64,000 nt of DNA from Taeniopygia guttata (GCF_048771995.1 NC_133030.1:60296001-60360000), one strand, 5' to 3'. Counted from the first letter of the stretch, positions 52,593 through 63,915 are shown. Made by a program: numbers and translations. Notes: generated by a model not told the origin, from the letters alone.

Positions 52593-52784
52593 CAATAACA
52601 TACCTGTGTACACATACAGCTAAAACTTTGTACACGTGTATAACCTCTGTGTAGAGAAATGTCTGGAAATGTAGTAGCAATGAAAACCAAATTTTAAAAA
52701 ATCAGCACTAATATGTCAGTATACAACAATACTTAGAGGTGATGTGCTTAACTGAGAGAACTCTGCATATTGACACTGATTTAC

Positions 52785-52872
52785 CTTCTTGTTGCATCTC
52801 CTCAGATTTCCTTCTCACAAAGACAACTCGGGGTCTCACAGCCTGAACGTGTGCAGCTCCTTGGCTTTCCTC
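52785..52872 (-). CDS. KIAA0586: TALPID3 exon F (penultimate coding exon)
   Basis: This 88-base exon has an ATACCTAG acceptor with a weak polypyrimidine tract and an AAG|GTAAAT donor. In phase 0 it reads EESQGAAHVQAVRPRVVFVR, then RKSEEMQQE, and leaves one G (phase 1). The basic RPRVVFVRRKSEE core contrasts with the acidic surroundings and is the most ordered-looking part of the tail. The frame joins directly to exon E (phase 0) and to the last exon (G plus GA gives Gly). A CR1 fragment sits 190 bases below it in the following intron. Confidence 0.78.
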
Positions 52873-53327
52873 CTAGGTATCATGCATTAAAATCACATTA
52901 CAAATCTCACTTTTGATGTAAAAGTACAGCAAGATTACATTCAGCTTCAAGAAACATCCAAAGAAGTTTTTAAAGATTCATTAAACGTGCACTTTTTCTC
53001 CCTACATCTGCCTCCAAGAGAATTCAGCTCTGAATTAGCCTATTACAGCTATTCCCTCTAGACAAACATCCTGGGAGCAGCAGGAATGGATGGAAAAATG
53101 CCATTTTAGACCCGAAGACACAGGAGACTTTCAATTTATACTCAAACCATGTAGTGGAAAGAACATAAAATTTCCCTGGCTTTTTTTAATACCCAGGATA
53201 TCTCCCTAGGTATTACCCTCCTGACTAGTAGGAGAAAGATGAAAGAGAAAAGAAATATAAAAATTTCAGCACACAGGATGGAAAACACAAACCAAAGCTA
53301 AAATTTATTTCCTTGGCCATGTTTTTA

Positions 53328-53530
53328 GAACTTGTTGCTCCAAGCCCCATCCAGGCTGGTCTTGGACACTGCCAGGGATGGTGCAGCCACAGCTTCTCTG
53401 GGCACCCTGTGCCAGGGTCTCCCCACCCTCACAGGGAAGAATTCCTTCCTTATCTCTAATCTAACCCTGCCCTCTGGCAGCTTAAAATCACTTGTCCTGT
53501 CACTATGTGCCTATTGGAAGACTTAAGCTT
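53328..53530 (-). mobile_element. CR1 LINE fragment lacking the 3' tail
   Basis: Starts abruptly at TTGCTCCAAGCCCCATCCAG and runs to CTTGTCCTGTCACTATGTGCC. Loss of the 3' end implies a later deletion. Confidence 0.88.
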
Positions 53531-55260
53531 TCTCTTAAGACAGAAAAATTTAAAGCAGACAAGATGAGAAAGAGTTGAGGTTATTTTCTGAGAGTATGAA
53601 GGTCTCATGGACACTGACTGAAGGACACCAACATATTAAATGAATATTAAATGTCAGCAGCATAAGAGTTCTCATGGCTCCATCTGAAGTGTTGTGTTTT
53701 TTGTTTTTTTTCTACTGGATTTGTAATACAGCAAATTCAGTTCAAACTGAACCGAGCTGCAAACAAAAGTTGAGAGATAACAGAGATTCGTAACCTACAA
53801 TTCTGCATTCCTGAAGATTAAAAAACCATGTCTTTTGAAATACTAAAAAATGAAAGCTAACGAGAATACCAAAGTGACAATCCCACTTGAAAAATGCAGA
53901 TTGTATAAAAACATCCATACTTATAAAGGAATATTATGAAAATATTTTGCAACCAAGTGATTTTCTAAGATTTTAACAACGCATTTGGGACTTGAAATTA
54001 TTTAGATTTACCATCTCTGGAATGTGTAGCCACGCAAATATGACTTCAATGTTCCTGTCCCTCCCATGATTAAAATGCTTTATTTAGAATAGGAAGAGCT
54101 CAGCTTCCTCTAAGTCATTGTCTTGCTTCTTAGAGCTAAGACCATGGGGGCAAAATGGCCACAAATAACAGTTAATTCCTGTATTGTTGCACAAGAATGG
54201 ACAGGAGGGGTCAAAGTAAAGATTCATGTAGTCTGGCTTTCTGTCTAACAGTGGCTAAAAGCATATATAAATCTAAAAAAAAAATATAATCTAATGCCAG
54301 AAATGGAAGAGCAGCCAAGGAATTTGGGTAGATAAGAAAATTCCTGTATTACTTAAGCCATTTGTTTTGGACTGAGTGACCACACAGAATTCACTCTTCA
54401 TGACTAAAAGGCATTTGCTCCTGCTCTGTGTGAAAACCCAGTGCTCTTTCTGCTGGTGAAAACCTGACCTACACACCAGTGCCAGGGAGCAAACAAATCT
54501 GGCAGCTCCACATCCCTGCCAAACCTCCCTGGCAGGAGGATCCTGCTCACTCAGGCTGCAGAAAGCACCCAGGCTGTGCCACCACCTCCCAAGACCAAGG
54601 CCAGCAGGACACCACCTGAAATCCTGCATTTTCTCAGGTCTCTCAGCAAACTTTGCTCTTCAATAGATTTGTCTTCTGCCTTTGTATGTGTGGGATACAG
54701 TTTGATTTCAGTGAAGGCAAACACTGTCTGGAGATGAAGAACAAGATGTCAGAGTCAGTGACTAACTTGTGAGGAAATCCTTGAAGAAGTCTGAAGTGAT
54801 TGCTCCCTTAAACACTGCACAGAATGAATGAATCATCCTGCAAGCCTCAGTAGCTCTTGCTCTCTTAGCTGGTGTAATGCTACCAGAAAATCTGTCTCCT
54901 GCAGGCAGGTGACAAGGCAGATCCAAAGGCAGAGCTGAAGACAGATGCCATCCTGAATTAAAGCAGGGGAAAGCTTCATCCTTCTCACAAGGTAGATAAG
55001 TGCTGTCACAACAAGCTTGCAAATCACCTGGTACAGGGGTTATTTTTTAATTTCAGAGAAGGATGTAAAGATCTAATAGAGGATCTTACAGAATATGGCT
55101 TAACCATGTAAGATGTAACTTAACCAGTGAACATCTTTCCTGGATGGGGCAATCATTTTTAAGTATGATCACTTCAAAGAAAAGATAGAAAGTTATCTGT
55201 GAGAAAGTGATGTAGAGTTAAATGAGGAATAACCACACTCAGAAAAAACCAAACCCAACA

Positions 55261-55297
55261 AAACCACACAAAGTTCTGGGGTTTGGTTGTGTGGTTT
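55261..55297. repeat. Perfect 11-bp inverted repeat
   Basis: AAACCACACAA (55261-55271) and its complement TTGTGTGGTTT (55287-55297) around a 15-base G/T-rich loop. It could form a hairpin in DNA or in the pre-mRNA. Confidence 0.85.
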
Positions 55298-56459
55298 GAA
55301 TGGAGGGTGAGTTTTATATGCCAGCAGGCAAAAAAAAAAAAAGCCACACTAAGGGTTCAGATGCAAGAAAAAGTTTCTAAAGATAAGATAATGTATAACT
55401 ACCTACAGATAAAGGATAAGATAATAGATAACTATCTGTATATCTTCTGTGAAAGGCACATGTGTTACCCTCTCTGTCCCTATTACTTTTGGCTAGAATC
55501 CACTTTTACTTGTGAACAGTAATTCCAAGAAAGTCTGCTGTGGTGAGCTCAAAGTAAAAGGCTCAAAGTAAGATTAAAAATCTTCTCTGAAGATGCAACA
55601 CATCACTTTAGGTGACAAATTTAAGAACTACTCAGACATCAATGGCACATTAAGGCTCAAAAATATAAACCCAAAGGAAGCTTAATGCAAGATAAATTAG
55701 ATTTTTTTAAATACAAATAAAACATCAAATACAAAAAAAAAAAAAAACAGGGAAGGACAGAATTTATCTATGAATACAGCAACCATGGTAAGTACATGCT
55801 TTCAAACACACTGTGAAGCCTCACATATTAGAGAGCAGTCTGCCACCTCATTTTTAGCTTTTGCCACTTGTTATTTGCATTTAGTTAGCAAGTAAACCAT
55901 CATCTCTAGGTAACAGCACATACTAATAAAGCACCAAAAAATTAACTGTGTAGGCCTGAAGCAGAGATCAATAGGCTGTTCCTCTACCTTTTAGTGCTCT
56001 GAGGTTCATCATCCTCACTGCCTTTCCAGCCCTGCCCCTGCTAGGGCAAATGAAGCTCCTGGAATGCTGAGTGGGTTACAGCTCATGAGGCCAAATCTCT
56101 ACTGTCACTTCTTCAGCCACATACCCAGGATGTCATCCTGCATTTGAGGGACTGTGCCCCTAAAACATGGGAATGCCAATGAGTGGTGGATAGGACTGGA
56201 TCTTGTGAGACCACTGAAGCTGTGAGGAAGTGCAGAAAAGCTAAAAAAGAAGGTCTGAGCTTTAAAGAAGGGATTTTGTAAGGATTTGTCACAGGAAACA
56301 CAGCCACCTTTACTGCACACATGCACTTTTCAGCTGAACGTGTCACTTTAATGCACCAGTTCCGTGATGTCAGGCAGGACAGTGAGATAGGAAAGTTTAT
56401 TTTACCAGGTTTCAGTTTGTTCTTTCTAACTAGGCACAGGAAAAATCCTTTCAGCTCAC

Positions 56460-56599
56460 CTGGGACAGATCCTCTGGGGGTGGTGTCATTCTGCAGCTTG
56501 GCTGGGCTGCTGGCAGGGCAGGATTTGAGCCTGGCTGTGACTCCAGTTCAGCCAAAAGCATTGGACTAGGACTTGTATCTGCATCTCCCAGAATTTCTG
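56460..56599 (-). CDS. KIAA0586: TALPID3 exon E
   Basis: The exon is 140 bases, phase 1 in and phase 0 out. The acceptor is unusually strong (GGAATTTTTTTCTCTCAG) and the donor is CAG|GTGAGC. With the G left by exon D it reads A, then EILGDADTSPSPMLLAELES, then a Pro/Ala/Gln-rich segment ending MTPPPEDLSQ. The acceptor is a CAGCAG tandem (56597-56602), so an isoform lacking three bases would read E instead of A-E without a frame change. The Pro-rich composition again suggests a disordered tail. Confidence 0.8.
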
Positions 56600-57148
56600 C
56601 TGAGAGAAAAAAATTCCTTCATGAGCTGGAGCCATAATCTACTGGTCAACTTATGTGACAGAAAGTGCAGCCTTTCAAACTTCCAACAAGGGGACATGCA
56701 ATGTTAAAGAGAATGATTTCCTCCTTACATGGCTCATTGTATACTCCTTAAATTGCTCTTGAGGGGATAAAAATGAAATAAGAAATACATGACTGTGGAA
56801 ATTGAAAAAATAAATCAGCTTTATCATCTGCAGATTTCTAATGTGGCAGCATTTGAGAAAGCTTCAGAGCTGTACAGTTCATCTACCATTATGTGCTTAA
56901 TGAGCTTTATCACACTTACTGGAAAGAAATTGGAAAAGCTTCTTCATTAAATGTTTCAATCCTCTGTGAACTAAAAGAAACCTGAATATAGTCTCTTTTA
57001 AAGGGGTAACTTGCTCTCTAATCCAACATTTATCATGGTTTTGCAGCCTCCAAGTGTGTAAAACATCTTTATGAAAAATGTACTGACAGCTCCTGAACTA
57101 ACTTTAGCCTTCTGCTATCATACAGAGCCAAAGAATGAATTTTAAGCC

Positions 57149-57188
57149 TAATTAACTATAATCATTGCTTAATTAACTGTAATTATTG
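57149..57188. repeat. 21-bp tandem duplication of a homeodomain-like site
   Basis: TAATTAACTATAATCATTG (57149) and TAATTAACTGTAATTATTG (57170) differ at two positions. Each contains TAATTAA. An ATTTGCAT octamer follows at 57219-57226. Confidence 0.8.
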
Positions 57189-58334
57189 TTCACTTTAAGA
57201 CTGCATGTGCCACATTTCATTTGCATGTTGGTTTTTATGTCGCTGACTTTTAGCATTGAAAACAAGGATTTATAAATGACTGATCATCAAGATGCTGTTA
57301 TGCATCCACATGAGCAACACCTGCTCCATCCTACAAATGGACACTTTGTAAAACAACCTACAGACACACAACCCCCAAAATTCCTACAGACTCTTCTGTG
57401 AGTGACTCATTCTGACAGAGGAAATGAGTATCCACTGCAAGGTTTCATATGCAGAGATGCACATCCTGAAATATGTGAAGTCTGACACTCAGTGTAACTA
57501 TTATTTAGTATTTACCCTGAAAATAATTACCAAATAAAATGATGGCCCTGCATTGTAGCTATTGTGGCTATCAGGAAATACCTGACCTGCATTGAAGGAC
57601 AGGCAATCACATCCCAGTGCAGAGATAAAAAAAGGTTTGGAAGCAAATGGAAACAATCACGGATCATTCCTTTCACCCTTCACCTGACCCTCCCTCCAAA
57701 ACCAGATTGTTTTCTGTTCAGTGTTGACTTCAGTAACAAAAGGACTTAGAAACAAGGATTTCTGTTCCTCCTTGGTATAAAAACAACCCTTGTCTTGAAA
57801 GCAGATCCAAGCTTTTATACAATGTTGTTTCCTTAGCAATGCAACAAATTACTGTGCTGTGTTCAGAGGTGGGGAGGGAGGGAAGCTAAATTAAAAATCA
57901 TCAGAATGCAAAGGAACTCAGTCTGGGATTATAAAGATTATGTAAAAGCACAGGGCACTGCCTTATGGTAGTTAGTCCAGGGCACTTGCCTCCTTACAAA
58001 AATATGCTGCAATAAAGACTAAAAACAACACTACAAGATTTAGAAATAAGCTTAAAAATCAGTAGAGAAACACACTGCTGGTGGATTATCATCACATGCA
58101 GGAGCTGGTTTGAAAAGTGTTAAGAAATTTACAGGACAGCTAAAGGGCGTCCTAAATTGAATTAAATACATTAAAAAAAATATTTTTAATGATACAAGGA
58201 GATAGAACCCTGTTGTGCCAGATACAGCCATGGACAGTCAGAAGGACAGACGGACACAGGGACAGGTTCTGCCATTAACTGGGATCTTCCAACTCCGTGG
58301 TCCTGAGAGCACTACAGACTCAGAACCAGACAAA

Positions 58335-58640
58335 TCCCAGATTCCCAGAATGGTTTGAGCTGGAAAAGACCTTAATCCTCTCCTGTTCCATCCCTCTCCC
58401 ATGGGCAGGGACATCTTCCACTATCCCAGGCTGCTCCAATCCTCAACCAGCCACCTGGAACACTGCCAGGGACCCAGGGACAGCCACAGCTTCTCTGCCA
58501 GGGCCTCAGCATCCTCACAGGGAACAATGTCTTCACCACATTTAATCTAAATCTCTCCTCTTGGGAAGAGTTTCCTCACCACATTTAATCTAAATCTCTC
58601 CTCTTCAGTTAAAACCATTCCCCTTGTCCTGCACTATCTG
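58335..58640 (-). mobile_element. CR1 LINE 3' fragment with internal duplication
   Basis: CCCAGAATGGTTTGAGCTGG to CCATTCCCCTTGTCCTG. A unit of about 43 bases with CACCACATTTAATCTAAATC is duplicated in tandem at about 58533 and 58576. Confidence 0.88.
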
Positions 58641-59901
58641 CAGATGATCTGATCACTGATTTATTGCTACATCAGTGTCCTTAGTGCTGACTGACCTCTA
58701 CCAACACAGAGTCAAACAAGTGACTTGGAAAAATCTCTTATCTCAGGAAACCTCATGCAACCAATTTCCAAACAACCTTCAACAAACTACTTTAAAAGAA
58801 GAGTTTGATAATATATAAAGTACCAGAACATATTTTCAAGGCTGACACTGGTGTAGTTGTCCAAAATGTTAGGTCACAGCTGGTTTAAAAGGTTACTCTC
58901 TGTGTGACCAGTTCAAATGTTAATAACTTCAAAACCAAGCAAATATTTTATTTTCTCCAAGATTGTTTTTGCCATGTGTTAAACACATTTAATTTCAATG
59001 CACTTCCTACTGGTCAAGGGTTAATAATGTGAGATAAGCTTCTCTTGTCGAATTCATAAATGTGAAAATTAAAAGGACAGAAAGCCAGCTGTTTGATCAC
59101 TTTAATTTACACAATTTTTGATGAATCAGTGCAACCACGTTTGTGTTGCAACAGCTTAGTAATTATTTCAATTTAGTTTAAACATATTTAAAACTACAGT
59201 CAACAAAATAAAGACTTTCTGCATGCTTGAAGCAGCTACATTAAACAATTATAGAAGCACATTTTCAGATAACAACAGAGAACCTGGGATAAAAAATAAG
59301 GAAGAGAAAGGATGGAACACTGCTTTCAGAACTACTCAACTGAAATAAAATAAATTTCTCTGCTTTACCAACAGCAACTCCCTGCTTTGTACAAGCTTTT
59401 TGTGCCTCTGCTATCCATCTGGGAAAAAAAATCAATTTCCATATAATTAGAGGAATATATGAAGCTAAAATATATTGCATTTATGACCCACTGCAGTAGC
59501 ACCACGATGGAGTGACAAAAGCAAAGAGGAGCAGTGCTGAGCAAGGGGACAGAGAAAAGCAGCTTGCAGTGCTGGTGCTAACACTTGTCCAATGGAAACT
59601 GCCTCCATCTGTTACTCAGAACTGAATTTGACTTAAAAGGATAAGATACACACTTCACAAGTTAACTTTTGTACAGGCAAGTGGGTATTTGCCATGATTT
59701 TTATTCCAATTGTAGGAAATTGCCAAGAAGACTTGAATTAAATCCAGTTCTTGAAAGAGGAACACTAATAATTTCATTGTAGGAATTGCCTGTAAATATT
59801 GGATTTTGAATGTATGGTCAGAAATTATTTCAGATTCCGTTATGGAAAATCCTCAGAATCCACCTGAATATCCTAGAGAAGAAATAAGGATCTAATTGTA
59901 C

Positions 59902-60082
59902 CTCCAGTTTGGACAAGCTGCCCTGGAGATGCAGAACGGAGACCCTGGCGTGGTCTGTTCCTAGAGCTCTGAGCAGATGGATGCTCCATAAAAATGCAAT
60001 TTCCCATCAGGATTCTCTCCTGTGCTCTGGACAGCCTTGGCCTCTGACCTTCACTGAGCTCCCCAATGCTGCCATCAGAATC
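59902..60082 (-). CDS. KIAA0586: TALPID3 exon D
   Basis: This 181-base exon (60 codons plus one base) has a GATGTTCTCTGCAG acceptor and a GGAG|GTACAA donor. It begins DSDGSIGELSEGQRPRLSRA, the third SEG motif, followed by QERILMG and a Ser/Arg/Gln-rich tail ending GQLVQTG. Phase 0 in and phase 1 out. The opening DSDGS joins the HSE of exon C to make an acidic patch. The alternation of acidic and basic short motifs with few hydrophobics suggests an unstructured binding tail. Confidence 0.83.
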
Positions 60083-60589
60083 CTGCAGAGAACATCAAAA
60101 CCACAGCACATATAAACCCCAGTAAGTCTTCCAAACCCAGGCATTGTTTTCTAATTATATTAACCCTGAAAGCATTTATAAACTTAAGTTTATTCTATTT
60201 GCATTGGATGAAGAAAACAAGCCATGGAGGTATCATCTGGGTTTGAAATTAAGATCTACATTTATCAGAAGGACAGAAAAGAAACACTTGCAGCCAACCT
60301 TCATTTATTTTGTTAGTGGTATCTCCAGATGATCAGAACCTGTTACATTTTTAGCACATGAAGCCTCGGCTATTATAGATTTGGCCACTGTTGACTGCCT
60401 GACCTTGAAACACTGGCAACATCTAAAAGCTATTGACTCTCTGCACTGCGTGTCAGATAAAATCTTCAATTTTCAAACAGGTTTGGAGGGCACTAAAAAT
60501 AGGGATGGTTCCCTGGATCCTGACTTTTAAAGCTGCAGGTTAAACCTAGCTTGGTTCCATGTCAGAAAATAGGTGGAATACACACAACA

Positions 60590-60604
60590 TACACACACAC
60601 ACGT
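60590..60604. repeat. Short AC microsatellite
   Basis: TACACACACACACACGTGTG, within a TALPID3 intron. Confidence 0.8.
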
Positions 60605-61670
60605 GTGCACAGTATCACTCTAAGGCCTCACAGGGAACATCCAGGAGAATGCTGATTCTCCTCTGAAGGAGAAGGAACACCTGCACACACCTGGCCAGAA
60701 TCTGGGGAGAGTTTATGAATGCCTTGGATGGACAGACTGAGTGGACTGTGACTATGGGAAAGGGAAAAAGCAAAGCAGAGCTGCATTTACACCTGGCAGT
60801 GCTGATGAGAAAATGTCACTGCAATTACAGGCAGACATGGGAGTTAACACTGGAAAAAGCTTTTCACCAAGTCCAGCCACCAGAGCTCATTAGCAAAAAA
60901 CAGACAAAGGAACAGCCAAGGAGCTCAGTCAAGTTGGTAATTATTTAGACTAAACTGACCAAGACAGAAGGAAGAAACTGCATATGCATCAGTAGCATCA
61001 CAAAAAAGATGTGCTGTAAATAAATGTGTTCACCAACCATTGCTGCAGCATTCAAAGTTAACTTCCTTCAAACATTCCTCCAGCTATGTCAGTTAGAATG
61101 AACACCAAACAGTCCAAACTGCTATTTTCCAACACAAAAATAACTCAAGATGTGTGACAAAAAATTTGTGATGCAGATAATTACATTTTTCTGTGAGTCT
61201 CTTTTTTTCCTGCCAACTGAATAGGAATTTTTGAGGTTTTGTTCCAAGATCAGTATCAACAGCATGTGCAAAGTACATGTAAACACTTGCTGAGTTGTTC
61301 TTCATAGCTCCCTAAAATACTCCTGTGGCTGTTAAATGCAGTGTGTTTGTACTGTTGAACATTCCACCTGTATTGCTGAAGTGACAGAAAATTCCCTGGT
61401 CCTCCAAGTGACATGGGGACAGTCACATACTTGGAAAATCAGGTACATATGATGTACAGTTTGTTTATAACACTGAGACTTCAGTGTTTCTTAAGAGTTT
61501 TACACAAGAATGAAGCCAACAGAAGTGGGATCACTTGCAGCAGGGGATAAAGTGTATGAAGCTGTTCTAAAGCCAACAGGAAGAATAATCTTGGGATATT
61601 TTATCTACTTTTGAGTAGGAAAGAATCACTTCAAAACTACTGTACTGGAAAGCCAAGGACTGTAAGTTAC

Positions 61671-61805
61671 CTCTGAGTGGTCTATTCTTTCTTGTACATA
61701 AACAGGTGCTTGATGTAATTTGGTTAAAAGAGCCAGGACAGGATCCCTGTGACAGCCTTTATCCCTTCTTCTCACCACCTGCCCTTCACTTGGAGGATCA
61801 TAATC
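61671..61805 (-). CDS. KIAA0586: TALPID3 exon C
   Basis: The exon is 135 bases, exactly 45 codons, in phase 0 at both ends. The acceptor is TTTCTTTGTTCTAG and the donor GAG|GTAACT. It starts DYDPPSEGQVVRRRDKG, carries the second SEG motif, then a mixed hydrophobic stretch DPVLALLTKLHQAPVYVQE that could form a short helix, and ends HSE. A symmetric phase-0 exon could be skipped without breaking the frame. The intron between it and exon B is 1.6 kb and contains two CR1 pieces. Confidence 0.85.
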
Positions 61806-62387
61806 CTAGAACAAAGAAACAAATTAAAAAAAAAAAAATCCACATAATACATACTCCAAAATTGGTTTTTGGTAGGAATTTGAATCATTCTTACTTTAGT
61901 TCACAACTAAGCTTTTTTTAACAGTAAGTTTCCACACTGAAAAATTATGTCATGTAAATTCAAGCATTTAAAAATAAGCAAACAGATGACACACTGCTTT
62001 CTTTTACCCACAGACATGCACATTCTTTATTTGATACAAAAGACTGCAATACTTAAGAGGAACAAGGCCCTTTAGGTCTCCTAAATAGTTAAATCCTCAC
62101 ACATCCTTTGCTAGCAACACTCTGGCTGCAGAGCTGCTCTCACCAGCAAGGAATTACCTTCCTCAACCAAACAGCCTGGACTGAGGATGGAGAAATACTC
62201 GAAGGAGCTGCAATCCAGCTGATACAGAGTGGGAAGAACATCTCAGCAGGCCAATGTTCCTCTGATGAAGAAACTTTAATTTAAGTTCATCTGTTATCAG
62301 AGTTTTAAGCCCAGAGTTTAGGGGAGAAGTATGGCTGACAGAGGAGGCACCTAAAGATCTGCCAGTCCAGGACAGTCTCACAACTGT

Positions 62388-62492
62388 GGTGGTTGTTTTT
62401 TGGGGGGTTCTGTGCAGAGCCAGGAGTTGGACTTGATCATTCTTGTGGGTCCCTTGCAGCTGGGGATGTTCTCTGATGCTATGACCTGAATG
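62388..62492 (+). mobile_element. Short CR1 3' end, plus orientation
   Basis: GAGTTGGACTTGATCATTCT, GTGGGTCCCTTGCAGCTGG, then GATGCTATGACCTG, matching the end of an older CR1 subfamily. Confidence 0.75.
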
Positions 62493-62604
62493 AACTCATG
62501 GGTGTTCATGGGAAGCTCTGTACAGGGAGGTGTGCCCAAGAGTTGCAGAAATGGGTAGGAAGGATAGGCTGGAGAAGAGGACTCCTGCTCCAGAACATTA
62601 AACT

Positions 62605-62845
62605 TGCCTTGTGGAGCTTGGAAGGGACCACTGGAGATTGTCTAGCCCAACCCAGGTGTCCAAGGCAGCCCTTCTTCCAGTGCTTGGCCACTCCACAGTA
62701 AAAACATCTCTTATGTTTCAACCAAATTTCCTGAATTTCATCCTGTGTCCAACTCCCTCTCATCTTTCACTGGCTCTTTCTTCCTTCTTTCCACCACATA
62801 TTTATATATTGGCAAGGTCCCCCCAGAGCTTTCTCTTCTCCATAA
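62605..62845 (-). mobile_element. Older CR1 fragment
   Basis: GAGCTTGGAAGGGACCACTG, CCAACCCAGGTGTCCAAGGC, ATTTCATCCTGTGTCCAAC and CCCCAGAGCTTTCTCTTCTCC, highly diverged. Confidence 0.65.
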
Positions 62846-63432
62846 TGTCTCCTGTAATTCACAGCTACATCTCGCCAAGAGGCTTTACACAAAGTCAGAG
62901 AGGGAAAGTCCAGGCATTTGAGGAATAGCAAAAGAGAAAGAAAATGGATAATATCTTGACCTGGGAGGCTTCCAGAACCATGGGCTACAGCAGACATTGG
63001 ATAAGAAACTATTCTGATGTTTTAAGCAGCTTTTACTAACTCCAGCCTCAGCTAACTCACTTTAATAATTTAATCATGCAAGCAATTAAAAGATGGCTCA
63101 AAGCTGCAACAGCTCAGAGCATAGCAATCAACGTTCTATTCTGTTTAAGATGCCTTAAAACTAGAAACAATAAAGAAATGAAAGTGCATAATAGCTATCT
63201 CTCACCTACAGAAGTATATGAATACTTCTGAATATGAAACATAAATTAGTCTGTATAATGTGTTTTTTTTTCCTTTGGTGTTCTGAAATTCCAACACTCT
63301 TTGTGAGTATGCAGTTTAAAAGTGTGAATTTAGAAAGTTGATGAGGGAAAATGTTTAAAGCAGATCCAATTCAGCAGGATGCCCAAGGTGGAACCTGCAA
63401 TATCTGTGATTCTTTATGAAAGAGTTCCTTAC

Positions 63433-63509
63433 CATTTCATTGGCATCTCGGAGAGTACTGGATAAGCTCTCAGTGAGGTTTGGAACACACAATCCTCCTT
63501 CTGCTAAGG
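63433..63509 (-). CDS. KIAA0586: TALPID3 exon B
   Basis: This 77-base exon has a TATTTTTCAG acceptor just above 63509 and an ATG|GTAAGG donor just below 63433, both near consensus. Entering in phase 1 it encodes an Ala completed across the junction, then LAEGGLCVPNLTESLSSTLR and DANEM, leaving in phase 0. The intron to exon A is about 0.4 kb. The Leu/Ser-rich ESLSSTL stretch followed by an acidic DANEM and the DYDPPSEG of the next exon is the phrase that made me recognise the protein. Confidence 0.82.
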
Positions 63510-63915
63510 CTGAAAAATATTTTATGTTACAACTATTAAAAACATTCAAGTTACATGACAGAAAACCCATTCTTTAAGCACAACACTCTGCTTTAGTAAA
63601 TTTGGAAATTCCTACTGCTGGATGTCTATTATAAAGACATATTTTCATATTTCTTTTCATATTTCTTACACTTTGCTTTCAATAGCAACTTAGTACCACA
63701 TGGTACTTAAGCAAGACAAGCCCCAATTATTTTCCAAGTTGATCTCATGACAAAAGAGCAGATTGAATCTTTTTTCTTTAATAAACAGCAGCATTTTGTT
63801 CAGCGACGGGAAAAAGAACAACGAGGTCTTGTCAATCTTCACAAACTGCAATTTAATGCTTGCAGCTTTGCAAAAATAAGAAATAATTCAAATTCTAATG
63901 TCCACAGCTGGTTAC

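Larger units (their letters stand above)
28547..52784 (-). other. KIAA0586: Last intron of TALPID3 (about 24.2 kb)
   Basis: GTAAAT donor at the high end and TTTTAG acceptor at the low end. It contains 11 CR1 fragments (listed separately), A/T tracts (for example 35751-35766 and 44537-44549), a CA microsatellite at 29063-29082, an AT-rich candidate conserved element at 35780-35990, and a phase-compatible exon-like pair on the plus strand (44146-44183 and 46164-46272). Long plus-strand ORFs at 33459-33851, 33912-34385 and 34010-34522 lack any other coding evidence. Confidence 0.7.
52873..56459 (-). other. KIAA0586: TALPID3 intron between exons E and F
   Basis: It contains one CR1 piece (53328-53530) and an 11-bp perfect inverted repeat (55261-55297). 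It also holds two exon-like segments (55988-56040 and 54084-54135) that could form an alternative 3' end. The remainder is AT-rich unique-looking sequence with an A tract at 55733-55747. Confidence 0.65.
56600..59901 (-). other. KIAA0586: TALPID3 intron between exons D and E
   Basis: AT-rich. The stretch 56850-57260 is free of repeats, has a duplicated TAATTAACT unit and an ATTTGCAT octamer, and looks like a conserved element. A CR1 copy lies at 58335-58640. I see no further exon in frame. Confidence 0.65.
60083..63432 (-). other. KIAA0586: TALPID3 introns between exons B-C and C-D
   Basis: The lower intron (60083-61670) is AT-rich with a CA/AC microsatellite at 60590-60604. The upper intron (61806-63432) carries a short plus-strand CR1 end and an older minus-strand CR1 piece. 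No further in-frame exon with good splice sites was seen in either. Confidence 0.65.

Noticed and set aside
54616..54727. Exon-like segment on the minus strand (acceptor TTCATCTCCAG, TEIKLYPTHTKAEDKSIEEQ)
   Set aside because: It could follow exon E (phase 0) but leaves phase 1 at a weak GTGGTG donor, which does not fit exon F. The direct join of E to F is simpler.
54760..55030. Open frames on the minus strand after CCTGTACCAG
   Set aside because: All three frames are partly open, no good donor exists, and the best-phased frame is very hydrophobic and unlike the TALPID3 tail.
56105..56346. Frame on the minus strand with a TTCCTCACAG acceptor
   Set aside because: Phase from exon E leads to a stop before any donor; no family resemblance.
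59265..59480. Segment after TTTTTTTTCCCAG near 59417 as a TALPID3 exon
   Set aside because: In the phase left by exon D it hits TAG after two codons; exon E at 56.5 kb continues the frame properly.
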